NCBI GenBank assembly: GCA_951213105.1
Contig: OX578138.1
Coordinates: 90,397,414-90,461,413 of the forward strand
Origin: Amaurobius ferox
Taxonomy: Eukaryota > Arthropoda > Arachnida > Araneae > Amaurobiidae
Direction of reading: 5' to 3'
Length of the DNA: 64,000 bases
The position numbers and the translations under genes are program-made. Positions 1-11,372 of the stretch are shown piece after piece; within the stretch, counting starts at the first letter, position 1; the number at the start of each line of letters is the position of its first letter. The notes under the pieces were generated by a model. That model was given only the letters and a program-made list of their open reading frames with translations. It was not told the DNA's origin and did not search any database.

Positions 1-3
1 CCA

Positions 4-1507
4 TGTACAAAAATGTGTATATTTATTCAAGTGAAGTCATGTCATCTTCTGGAACACCATCGTAAAGCTCCAAATCCCGAATTCGGGCCTGTGCATTGAC
101 AACACAGCTGTCATTGATTTTATCCCATGAATTTCTTCATCTAAGTCACGACCTCTTGTAGGCTAGATTTCACAAAGTTCCCACACTGCATTCTCTCTAT
201 TCTCTTTTCAATGTAATCATTGATTTCCATGCACAAATAGTACTTGAAAAGCTTGTTTACTGCAATATCAACAGTCTGAAGATAGGTAGTCATTCTTGTG
301 GAATCATTATTTGTACTATTATTTCTTGAAGTTCTTCATGCCTTTAGTGCAGTGAGTGCTGGCTGAATCCCAGACTAGCAAACCTATTTGGCCACCTCGC
401 AAAACAAGTGGTAGCATTAAATCAACCCACTTCCTTATAGCTGTTTGTGTGTACCAGGCTGTTTCGGTTTCAAGAACACAATTGCCTGAAACACGTTCAA
501 TCTTATCTTCCTTGTCTTAGTAATGATTAGAGGCGGGACTTTCTTCCCATACAGACGAATTGTCAAAATACAGTTAACACGTGCACTTTTGTAACCAGTG
601 AAGGGAATGTAGCCTGACGGGCACATCTCTGATCAATCATCGTTTGAGATCCTTGACCCATAAATACTGCAGTTTCATCCATAGCAATAATGTTGGAGGA
701 TTCTTATTTAGAAAAGTCGATGACACCAACAAAAAACTTGAATGCAAGTGCACGTTTAAACTCGCAGCATATCTTCTTCATTATCTTCCAGCGTCCAGCA
801 TATCTTCTTCATTATCTTCCAGCGTCAAGCATATCTTCTTCATTATCTTCCAGCGTCCAGCATATCTTCTTCATTATCTTCCAGCGTCCAGCATATCTTC
901 TTCATTATCTTCCAGCGTCCAGCATATCTTCTTCATTATCTTCCAGCGTCCAGCATATCTTATTCATTCTCTTCCAGCGTCCAGCATATCTTCTGCATTA
1001 TCTTCCAGCGTCCAGCATATCTTCTTCATTATCTTACAGCTTGCAGCATATCTTCTCCATTATCTTCCAGCTTTCAGCATGTCTTCTTCATTATCTTCCA
1101 GCTTGAACAGTTTGTCGATCTTCTTAGAGACAGTTCATACCGCTAAAGGAAGCTATTCATCCAGTATTGTGATGCTTTAAATTATTCTGGGGATATGCCT
1201 AACTGTGGTGCCATTGCAAGGGCAAATGCTTTAATATCAGTCCTGCGAACAACCACAACCGTTGCTCTTCTGTCAGCAATCCATTCACAGATAATGTCTC
1301 CGAACTCAGGAAATAATAGTTGGTGACCTAATCCACATTTGCGCTTCCTGGCATTTCCCTCGTATATCTGTTGACTCAGGTTATCGTACACTGATCTCTA
1401 TTTGGTACCATTTGGAGATCCAACTTCTTTTTGCTGAAAACTGCAAAATTTTTTCCTCGGGAGTCCTTCACGATTCCTTTCTTGTACTCGACGGAATAGC
1501 TTTTTCT
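4..1507 (-). pseudogene. pogo/Tigger-type transposase pseudogene
   Basis: Read on the minus strand in several frames. At about 1507-1391 comes KSYSVEYKKGIVKDSRGKN, like the first helix-turn-helix of Tigger proteins. At 1391-1182 comes a CENP-B-type second DNA-binding domain (FPEFGDIICEWI, DIKAFALAMAPQLGI), continuing at about 1175-1110 as FKASQYWMNSFL-stop-RYELSLRRST. The DDE catalytic domain follows the minisatellite: IAMDETAVFMGQGSQT (first Asp, about 690-645), GYKSARVNCILTIRLYGKKV (about 600-530), LLVWDSASTH (second Asp, about 384-350) and YLQTVDIAVNKLFK (about 285-245). Domain order is as expected for the family, whose proteins cut and paste the element using TA targets. At least three frame changes and several stops show it is inactive. 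Confidence 0.82.
765..1104. repeat. 31-bp minisatellite, about 11 copies, inside the Tigger-like transposase
   Basis: The unit reads CAGCATATCTTCTTCATTAT then CTTCCAGCGTC, 31 bp, repeated about 11 times with a few substitutions mainly in the last copies. It sits in the linker between the CENP-B-type DNA-binding domain and the first catalytic Asp of the minus-strand transposase. Because 31 is not a multiple of 3, successive units are read in the three frames in turn. This keeps two overlapping plus-strand frames open (644-1180 and 690-1106) and gives a 31-residue period in the translation. Those frames are products of the repeat and not genes. Confidence 0.9.
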
Positions 1508-1912
1508 TTTTGCGCGTATCTTGTTTGGGTATAAAATATTATTCCCTTTAAATCTATTATTAAATCAAGTGCTAATTGAACACTTACGAGACAGGTGTGG
1601 CAACAAACACTGTTAAAAATGATGGACCACACAAAAGCGACGAAAAATTGAAGGCACAAAATTCAGAAAACATTTCTTTATTTCGCACGAGTGAAATAAG
1701 TACGTCCATTACAACACACGACGTATTGAATTATGGATATTCTAATTATTCACAATCACGTCCGTTCGTTATCAAGTGCGAACGTTTGGCGTCCGTCTGG
1801 CTGACGATCTAAACTGGGGCTTATTTTTGGGGTTGGTTTGATATTGCGATCATCCTGAAAGATTATGCTAGGCTTTATTTTCCGATTAAGTCTTATTTTC
1901 GGGGAAATACGG

Positions 1913-2700
1913 AAGTTTCATTCATTGATTCATTTATAGATAGAATTTATGTGTTGACAAAATCAGATTTTTAATATATAAAGTAAATATACATTTTAAA
2001 TTAAAAAACAATTACAAAGTTACTTTATCGAGTTTTATACTAAAACTATTTTTTATCAGTATAATTATAAGTTTCAGGAACACATATTTTAACCATATTA
2101 GAATTTTGTTACAAAAGTATTCTTTGATAACACACGGAGTATAAAAAAAACATTATTTGTAGCCTAAAGAAGTTTTTGCATTTCTTTGTGCATTTATTAT
2201 ACTAACTAACGAATAAAAGCAACATAAACTCTTTATTTCTCAGTTGAAAAAAAAAGTTTGCACAGTCATTTTAATTAAGAAAACATTTACAAGTTTTGCC
2301 CGAAATAGAATTAAAGAAGCAGAAAGACTTGACTTGATTATAAAATCCAATTATCTCGCTTTTTAATATTTTAAATTGCATTCTGCTCATTTCACAGTCT
2401 ATTTTTCTTCAAGCATTTGGAATTCTGACGAGAGGTATTTGAGAAACTGAGCCAAAGATACAGCAACAAATAAGAAGTGAAATGAAATGGAAATAACTTG
2501 AATGTCAGGATTTGCTAGAATTTATAATATCCATCCATATACTACACATTGTTCACATTTACTGATATAACAATGGTTTAAACCAGAATTAAAACTTGAT
2601 TTCCAATTTTTCAAGATATGCATTCATAACCCCGAAACCAGAGATAATATCAGCCACAAATGGTATCATAGATACTGACAAATTAAACCAGTCCAGTAAA
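1913..2700. other. AT-rich interval, nothing recognised
   Basis: Runs of A and T with no open frame of interest, no repeat shared with the rest of the window that I could find, and no RNA-gene signature. Confidence 0.6.
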
Positions 2701-3134
2701 CCTACGGGGTTTACGCCTTTGGGATGGGTGGCGGGGAATTATTAATTCATTTACCAACGAGGACACAACCAGGGCGAAGTTCACTAGACGCTGATGGGTT
2801 TAGACTCAAGTCGTGAATAAATACAATCCGTTCCCACGTCAACTGGAAGAGCTCGACTCACGGGCAGCCAGACGGGGGAACAGCAGCGTGTTCCTCGGAT
2901 AAATTGACCTTTGTGTTCAAGGTTCATAGATGCTACAGGTTGGCCCGTCCGGAGAGACGGGATCAGTCCGGATAGACGGGAAAGAGTAGGAAGTTGTGAC
3001 GTCAGAGTGCATAAAAGATATTTTCCTGCTTTCTTCCACTGGAACTTTCGTGAGCGATAATAATTGTAAGTCATTTCCATTCCAAGCTTATTTTTCCTGT
3101 ATTTTTGGTAAAAGTGTTGTATTTGTAAAATGTA
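2701..3134 (+). promoter_or_regulatory. GC-richer 5' leader and possible promoter of the P-like element
   Basis: This stretch is clearly richer in G and C than its flanks and lies directly upstream of the THAP-domain start. It contains a short direct repeat built on GTCCGGA(G/T)AGACGGG at about 2947-2980, a perfect cAMP-response-type octamer TGACGTCA at 2997-3004, and a TATA-like CATAAAAG at 3010-3017, about 120 bp before the first THAP ATG. The same TGACGTCA octamer occurs near the ends of the second P-like element in this window (about 22085). Promoter function is inferred from position and motif only. No P-type terminal inverted repeat was found here. Confidence 0.4.
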
Positions 3135-4534
3135 ATGCCATGTTCTGCAATTACTAATTACCTTAATGAAGAGAAAACTTGCGATGTTTGGTTTCACAGG
3201 ATTCCAAAAGCAAAAGTCTTACGGACTGCATGAATTAACTCGTGCAAAAGATAAGACTCGTTTTCTGTTGACACAGCACGGATTTATTCTAGTCATTTCT
3301 CGAAAGAAGATTATGAAATGAATTTGAAATATGAATTAATGGGGGGTTACTTCATATCGTCGTTTAAAAAGCGGCACAGTGTCTCATTTAAATATTCCTT
3401 TAAACTCAGTGCCTTCCACCGAGGAAACGAAACAAAATAAAGAGAGGGCTAGTAAGACGTGAAAAAAGGAAAATTAAGCAGATTTTTTCTGATGTTGACC
3501 ATCCTAATAAGATTCGCAAAGTAAGTAATGACGAACATGAATTTTATCAACGAAGTAGTGAAAATGCAGTCTGGACGAAAGGTGGATTGCCTTCTGAAAC
3601 ATCTAATAAAAATAATAATCTCAATGAAACTATAATTTGTTTACAAAGAGAAAATCATGATTTAAAAGGAAAATGTATATATTGGTAAAACAAAGCCGAT
3701 AAAAATTATAGAATGATGAGGAAATTCATGTCAATCAATGCCAATTCAGCAAGATCTCATTCAGAAATGAAGTAGAAAATAAAACAAAGCAATTGTTTTC
3801 TACAGTGATTTCCACAAATCAAATAAGAACTCTTATAAATAAGAATTGCGTTCAATGGTCTACAGAAGATATTATAAAAAGTTTGGCTTTAAGAAGATTG
3901 TAAGAGGGCATGTTACTTTGTAAGAGATGAAATGGAAGTACCTCTACCCGGAATAAATATTTAGAAAAGATGGATTCGCATGTAAAATTTTCTTCTGGAT
4001 TTTTGGCTAGAATTTTGCAACTTATGGCAGAATCCTTTAAAACTTTAACTCGTTTCAAAAGACAATGCGTTATTGTTATGGATGAGATGGGTATCAATAG
4101 CATAATAGAATATGATCACGCCAAAGATTGCATTTTAGGCCCTTACAAATTTGTGCAAGTAGTAATGGCACGAGGTATAACTTTGCCCTGGAAGCACCCT
4201 GTGTTTTATAATTTCAATTGTTGAATGACTAGAAATTTAATATTTGAAATTATGTAAGAATTAGAAATAGCAGGTTTGAAATTATTGGTTTGACTTTTGA
4301 TACGGGTGCTGGAAATCAAGCACTTTGGAGGGCGTTAGGGATAACAATTAATCAGACATGCTTTATTAGCCTTACAGATCCCAAACGTAACGTATGTGTG
4401 TTTGCAGATCCTCCACTTTTGCTAAAATTGCTCACGAATCCTTTAATTGACAGTGGATTAAAACCGCCATCAGGTGCTATAGTGGATAAATCAATTTTGT
4501 TGAAGCGTTTAAAGAAAGATTCTGAAGAACTAAA
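3135..4534 (+). pseudogene. P-element (THAP9-like) transposase pseudogene, 5' part
   Basis: Frame from ATG 3135 gives a THAP-like DNA-binding domain: MPCSAIT...VWFHRIPKAKVLR, stop at 3231, then ARIYSSHFSKEDYEMNLKYE (the Cys, conserved Pro and His-Phe of the C2CH finger are partly kept). A charged hinge with frameshifts follows to about 3850. At 3855-3960 QWSTEDIIKSLALRR and a later YLPE/PLPG-like segment match the P-element region before the catalytic core. The RNase-H-like core reads VIVMDEMGINSIIEYD...GPYKFVQVVMARG (first Asp) at about 4070-4190 and LTFDTGAGNQALWRALGI (second Asp) at about 4290-4345. FADPPLLLKLLTNPLIDSGL at about 4411-4470 belongs to the inserted GTP-binding region. The frame stops being P-like at 4534, where the Helitron dimer begins; the rest is at 11373-11742. 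Inactive through stops and frameshifts. Confidence 0.82.
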
Positions 4535-4543
4535 TCTATATAA

Positions 4544-4565
4544 TCTATATAAATAAAAATGAAAA

Positions 4566-4619
<54 letters not shown>

Positions 4620-7600
4620 ACACCATCACGGGAGAACGGCTGAACCGAATTTGATGAAATTTTGTGGGTAGCCCAGAAATAGCCCCACTTAAAATTATAT
4701 CCGTGTTTTGAGTTTCTAAGACCAGTGGTTCTCGAGATATTAGTAAAAAACGAAATTTTCGTTTGTCTCATCATCACGGAAAAACGGCTGAACCGAATTT
4801 AATGAAATTTGGTGAATAGCCTTAAAATATCCCCCCATAAATTTTGTCCAAGTTTCGAGTTTCTAAGACCTGCGGTTGTCGAGATATTAATGAAAAACGG
4901 AACTTTTTCCTAGGAGTTCTACTCCCTAACTCCGTGGTTTATCCAAACGAAAAGCTTGAAAATCGTTTGAAAGTGAATTAAAATTTAATCTCTGAGTTTG
5001 ATGGGAGATTTTTTGCGTTAATTAGTCACTTTCTGAAAACATGAATTGTTTGAAACATGATTTAAAGGGGAAATCTATCTCCATGGTTCATGGTTTATTT
5101 AAAACAAGCTTTTACGGAACAATGAGAAGTATAGAGAAATCAAAATCGTTATTTAATTTCGCAGTTTATGTTATAAGACATGACATATTTAACATGTTAT
5201 AAGATTCTATCTTATATCATGTTACTCAGAAACGCAATTAAATTAAATCTGTCTGTTAATTTTAATAATTATTTTTTCGATTTGAATAATAAATAAATGG
5301 ATATAAAAATATATTTTAGAAAAGAACGATTTGATTTTTCTTATAGCATTTTTGACTGGATAATATCAATTACGGTCTTCAGGTTTAAAAATTATTATTA
5401 TTTATATTTTCGGGGATTATTGATTCAAGGATTATTGATATTTTCAAGTTATTATGCAATTGTTTTATTATGACAAAAATTGTTTAAACTCATATATTGT
5501 ATGTTATACGAATCTTCTACAAATACACGTGTATATCTTTTAATCTACGAGAATATAAGTAGTACAGGTATATTGACATATGTTTTGATATATATTGGCA
5601 TATATCGGAATCAATTACGACCTTCTGATATAAAGAGTACGGATATTATTGATGTTTTCAATTTATTACGTCATCTCTTTTATTTTGGCAAATATTTTTG
5701 AGACGCATATTGTAATACGGGTAATCTTCTACTAACACATTGGCATATTTTCTGATCTGCGACAATATAATTAGCACGGGGTTGCATATATTCATTCAAT
5801 TCCTATTTTTTCTTCTGTAAATTTGCTTACAAAAGGGGGCAGGATGTTTTATTTTTCAGATCTGATCGTGAAGATAATTTTGCATAGTGAGAACATATAT
5901 TCTTAAACTTCTCTTTAGGAGCAATAAATTTAATATTTTAACAGAATTTGCACATGATTGCGAACTATAAGTTTCTTTAAATTATACACTCCGTACGAAT
6001 AACGGATTAAATTAAATGTGTTTGTTAATGTTTTTATTATTTTTTTTCGATTTAAATAATAAATAAATGGATATAAAAGTATATCTTATGAATGGACGGT
6101 TTGATTTTTCTTTTAATTATATTAATTGCTGACTGCGGACATCAATTTCATTTATTTTGGCAGTTTTCAAGCTTATATCGTATTTAGCTACTAAACTCAT
6201 ATATTGTGTTTAGCCAATAAATTCATATAGCCGATTGTTGAAACAGAAAAAGAGTAGAGCGGGTATATCTTCTAATACAATTGTAGTGTTTTCATTTAGT
6301 ATATTGAAACGAGATAAGAATGTTTCATTCAGATCTGCAAATTCAAAGCTACGAATTTGGAGGGATATCGCTAATTTGACAACTTTTCTTAAACTTTGCC
6401 AAATTGACGGAAATGTCGCCAAATTGATATAAACGACACATAAACAGCTGCCATAAACCTTCGGGTTGGTCGTGTGGCTTGGGTCTTCTACATATCAATG
6501 AAATTTTTTCTTGTTTTGTTAGAAGAGAGTACTGAAATGATGTTTGGTTAGCATTTCTCTGTCAGACCAACCATCCTACTTAGTAATACATTTAGCGAAT
6601 TTTTAAAATGTCACCAAATTGATAAAAATGTTTTCAAATCTATAAAAATATCTTGAAATTGATAAAATTGCGCTACATAAATAAATGATATTAATTGTTT
6701 TTTGTTAGGGGATAGTATTGTGATGATATTTCGTCAATTTGTCGCAAAGTGGAACTGTCAGTTCTACAGTCCCACTTGGCGATAAATTTGGCGATTTTTT
6801 AAAATGTCGCTAATTTGACGAAACTGTCGCCAAATGTTCCATAGAAATATAACTATTTAGACGATATTTTTTCTACCAATTTATTTGAAGCAAATGATAT
6901 CATGTCGCTTAGCAACGGATTTAAATCCAATGTGTTTATGCGGCAGACGATTTTTATTAAATCCTTTCCGATTTGAATAATGAAGATATGTATATAAAAT
7001 AAATTTCATTGCCATTTCATTTTGGACTGGATAATATCAATTATACTCTTCAGGTTTAAACATTATTATTATTGATATTTTCCGGAATTATTGATTCAGG
7101 GATTATTGATATTTTTAAGTTATTACGCCATTGTTTTATTGCGGCAAAAATTGCTGACACACGCATATTGTACGTTGTACGAGTAATCTTCTAGGAATGC
7201 ACGGGTATATCTTCTAACCTACGAGAATATAAGTACAGGTATATTGGCATATATATTGGAATCAAGTACAGTCTTCTGGTATGAAGATTAAGGGGATTAA
7301 TTATATATTCAATTTATTACGTCGTCTGTTGTATTTTACCAAAAAACATTTGTGACTCATATTGCAAAACGGGTAATCTTCTACTAATAATCGGACATTA
7401 TAAGTAGTACGTGTATATCTTCCCATATAATTTTAGCACTTTAATTTTGACATATATTGGAATAAATGACTGTCTTCAGATTTAAAGATTACGGGTTTAT
7501 TGGTATTTTCAATTTATACATGTAATCTACTAATACAGGCTAAATGTATTACTAATTAGCCTGTATACTATTACTATAAAATAATTACTTTTAATATTAA

Positions 7601-7946
7601 TGTAATTACTATAAAATTTTCTAATATTCGCGTATATAATTAGTACGGGTCCCATACAATTTTAACGCTTTTATTTTGCATATATTGATTCAATTCCATA
7701 TTTTTTTTATATTTGCTTACATAAGGGGTCCAAGATGTTTTATTCTTCAGATATGTCCATGAAGATAATTTTATATAGCGAGAACAGAGATTCTTAAACT
7801 TCTTTTTAGGAGCATTATATTAAATATTTTAACAGAATATTTTGATTAAACATGTCATTTAGTATACTATAAGAATTTGGGCATGATTATGAATTTCAAG
7901 TTTCTTTATATTATATACTCCGTACGAAGAACGGGTATGCTGCTAG
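4544..7946 (+). mobile_element. Non-autonomous Helitron, unit 1
   Basis: Length about 3403 bp, starting TCTATATAAATAAAAATG with about 12 TCTG repeats and ending CTAG at 7946, where the next base starts unit 2 directly. Relative to unit 2 it lacks about 75 bp after 6004, including an internal copy of the 3'-end motif. It also carries about 75 bp extra at about 7539-7615, which forms an inverted repeat with 9-bp arms ACAGGCTAA/TTAGCCTGT at 7535-7543 and 7556-7564. Short open frames (5480-5701, 6210-6432) recur at the same place in unit 2 and encode nothing recognisable. A SINE tail fragment with CCTTCGGGTTGGTCGTGTGG lies at about 6455-6490. Confidence 0.78.
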
Positions 7947-7969
7947 TCTATATAAATAAAAATGAAAAT

Positions 7970-8002
<33 letters not shown>

Positions 8003-11000
8003 ACACCATCACGGGAGAACGGCTGAACCGAATTTGATGAAATTTTGTGGGTAGCCCAGAAATAGCCCCGCTTAAAATTATATCCGTGTTTTGAGTTTCT
8101 ACGACCAGTGGTTCTCGAGATATTAGTAAAAAACGAAATTTTCGTTTGTCTCATCATCACGGAAAAACGGCTGAACCGAATTTAATGAAATTTGGTGAAT
8201 AGCCTTGAAATATCCCCCCATAAATTTTGTCCAAGTTTCGAGTTTCTAAGACCTGGAGTTGTCGAGATATTAATGAAAAACGGAACTTTTTCCTAGGAGT
8301 TCTACTCCCTAACTCCGTGGTTTATCCAAACGAAAAGCTTGAAAATCGTTTGAAAGTGAATTAAAATTTAATCTCTGAGTTTGATGGGAGATTTTTTGCG
8401 TTAATTAGTCACTTTCTGAAAAAATGAATTGTTTGAAACATGATTTAAAGGGGAAATCTATCTCCATGGTTCATGGTTTATTTAAAACAAGCTTTTACTG
8501 AACAATGAGAAGTATAGAGAAATCAAAATCGTTATTTAATTTCGCAGTTTATGTTATAAGACATGACATATTTAACATGTTATAAGATTCTATCTTATAT
8601 CATGTTACTCAGAAACGCAATTAAATTAAATCTGTCTGTTAATTTTAATAATTATTTTTTCGATTTGAATAATAAATAAATGGATATAAAAATATATTTT
8701 AGAAAAGAACGATTTGATTTTTCTTATAGCATTTTTGACTGGATAATATCAATTACGGTCTTCAGGTTTAAAAATTATTATTATTTATATTTTCGGGGAT
8801 TATTGATTCAAGGATTATTGATTCAAGGATTATTGATATTTTCAAGTTATTATGCAATTATTTTGTTATGACAAAAATTGTTTAAACTTATATATTGTAT
8901 GTTGTACGAATCTTCTACAAATACACGTGTATATCTTTTAATCTACGAGAATATAAGTAGTACAGGTATATTGACATATGTTTTGATATATATTGGCATA
9001 TATTGGAATCAATTACGACCTTCTGGTATAAAGAGTACAGATATTATTGATGTTTTCAATTTATTACGTCATCTCTTTTATTTTGGCAAATATTTTTGAG
9101 ACGCATATTGTAATACGGGTAATCTTCTACTAACACATTGGCATATTTTCTGATCTGCGACAATATAATTAGTACGGGGTTGCATATATTCATTCAATTC
9201 CTATTTTTTCTTCTGTAAATTTGCTTACAAAAGGGGGCAGGATGTTTTATTCTTCTGATCTGATCGTGAAGATAATTTTGCATAGTGAGAACATATATTC
9301 TTAAACTTCTCTTTAGGAGCAATAAATTTAATATTTTAACAGAATTTGCACATGATTGCGTACTATAAGTTTCTTTAAATTATACACTCCGTACGAATAA
9401 CGGGTGTGCTGTTAGTGGTTAATAAATTTTAACATTTTAGGAGGATATATCATGTTGCTCGGCATCGCAATTAAATTAAATGTGTTTGTTAATGTTTTTA
9501 TTATTTTTTTTTCGATTTAAATAATAAATAAATGGATAAATGGATATAAAAGTATATCTTATGAATGGACGGTTTGATTTTTCTTTTAATTATATTAATT
9601 GCTGACTGCGTACATCAATTTCATTTATTTTGGCAAAGAGTTTTCAAGCTTATATCGTATTTAGCTACTAAACTCATATATTGTGTTTAGCCAATAAATT
9701 CATATAGCCGATTGTTGAAACAGAAAAAGAGTAGAGCGGGTATATCTTCTAATACAATTGTAGTGTTCTCATTTAGTATATTGAAACGGGATAAGAATGT
9801 TTCATTCAGATCTGCAAATTCAAAGCTACGAATTTGGAGGGATATCGCTAATTTGACAACTTTTCTTAAACTTTGCCAAATTGACGGAAATGTCGCCAAA
9901 TTGATATAAACGACACACGAACAGCTGCCATAAACCTTCGGGTTGGTCGTGTGGCTTGGGTCTTCTACATATCAATGAAATTTTTTTTGTTTTGTTAGAA
10001 GAGAGTACTGAAATGATGTTTGGTTAGCATTTATCTGTCAGACCAACCATCCTACTTAGTAATACATTTAGCGAATTTTTAAAATGTTACCAAATTGATA
10101 AAAATGTTTTCAAATCTATAAAAATATCTTGAAATTGATAAAATTGCGCTACATAAATGATATTAATTATTTTTTGTTAGGGGATAGTATTGTGATGATA
10201 TTTCGTCAATTTGTCGCAAAGTGGAACTGTCAGTTCTACAGTCCCACTTGGCGATAAATTTGGCGATTTTTTAAAATGTCGCTAATTTGACGAAACTGTC
10301 GCCAAATGTTCCATAGAAATATAACTATTTAGACGATATTTTTTCTACCAATTTATTTGAAGTAAATGATATCATGTCGCTTAGCAACGGATTTAAATCC
10401 AATGTGTTTATGCGGCAGACGATTTTTATTAAATCCTTTCCGATTTGAATAATGAAGATATGTATATAAAATAAATTTCATTGCCATTTCATTTTGGACT
10501 GGATAATATCAATCATACTCTTCAGGTTTAAACATTATTATTATTGATATTTTCCGGAATTATTGATTCAGTGATTATTGATATTTTTAAGTTATTACGC
10601 CATTGTTTTATTGCGGCAAAAATTGCTGACACACGCATATTGTACGTTGTACGAGTAATCTTCTAGGAATGCACGGGTATATCTTCTAACCTACGAGAAT
10701 ATAAGTAGTACAGGTATATTGGCATATATTTTGACATATATTGGCATATATATTGGAATCAAGTACAGTTTTCTGGTATGAAGATTAAGGGGATTAATTA
10801 TATATTCAATTTATTACGTCGTCTGTTGTATTTTACCAAAAAACCTTTGTGACTCATATTGCAAAACGGGTAATCTTCTACTAATAATCGGACATTATAA
10901 GTAGTACGGGTTTATCTTCCCATATAATTTTAGCACTTTAATTTTGACATATATTGGAATAAATGACTGTCTTCAGATTTAAAGATTACGGGTTTATTGG

Positions 11001-11372
11001 TATTTTCAATTTATACATGTAATCTACTAATACAGGTTATATTTTCTAATATTCGCGTATATAATTAGTACGGGTCCCATACAATTTTAACGCTTTTATT
11101 TTGCATATATTGATTCAATTCCATATTTTTTTTTATATTTGCTTACATAAGGGGTCCAAGATGTTTCATTCTTCAGGTATGTCCATGAAGATAATTTTAT
11201 ATAGCGAGAACAGAGATTCTTAAACTTCTTTTTAGGAGCATTATATTAAATATTTTAACAGAATATTTTGATTAAACATGTCATTTAGTATACTATAAGA
11301 ATTTGGGCATGATTATGAATTTCAAGTTTCTTTATATTATATACTCCGTACGAAGAACGGGTATGCTGCTAG
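7947..11372 (+). mobile_element. Non-autonomous Helitron, unit 2
   Basis: Length about 3426 bp, same ends as unit 1, with about 7 TCTG repeats. It retains an internal 3'-end-like motif at about 9385-9416 (CCGTACGAATAACGGGTGTG then CTGTTAG), so the 3.4-kb unit looks like an older composite of at least two Helitron-like segments. It has one extra copy of a 17-bp phrase GATTCAAGGATTATTGA near 8815. The right end CTAG at 11372 is followed by T and then by P-element coding sequence. Confidence 0.78.

Larger units (their letters stand above)
1..1912 (-). mobile_element. pogo/Tigger-like DNA transposon, broken, left end outside the window
   Basis: A minus-strand transposase relic runs from about 1507 down to 4, and beyond its 5' side lies a GC-richer terminal stretch at 1816-1912 with the repeated phrase CTTATTTT(C/T)GGGG. 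I take that stretch as the terminal region on the transposase 5' side. The opposite terminus should lie just left of base 1, because the reading frame ends a few bases into the window. The element therefore appears nearly complete in length but dead: frameshifts, stops and a minisatellite interrupt it. The family call rests on protein motifs described in the next entry. The terminal call is weaker because the partner terminus is not visible. Confidence 0.7.
4535..11372 (+). mobile_element. Head-to-tail Helitron dimer inserted in the P-element transposase
   Basis: Two near-identical units of about 3.4 kb lie end to end. Each begins TCTATATAAATAAAAATG followed by a (TCTG)n run, and each ends in an ACGGGTATGCTGCTAG context preceded by the small inverted repeat CCGTACGAAGAACGG. 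A 5' TC, a 3' CTAG, a 3' hairpin and insertion between A and T without target duplication are Helitron features. The left boundary is at a first TC at 4535, nine bases before the canonical start at 4544. Cutting at 4534|4535 and 11372|11373 restores an A|T junction and leaves the host transposase frame continuous. No Rep/helicase coding sequence is present, so the units are non-autonomous. Tandem units are expected from rolling-circle replication that runs past the 3' terminator. Confidence 0.83.

Noticed and set aside
644..1180. 178- and 138-residue plus-strand open frames with Tyr/Leu/Ser repeats
   Set aside because: They are the 31-bp minisatellite read in rotating frames; the flanks belong to a minus-strand transposase.
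2784..3197. 137-residue minus-strand open frame
   Set aside because: It overlaps the plus-strand THAP domain and GC-rich leader and shows no family similarity; a shadow frame.
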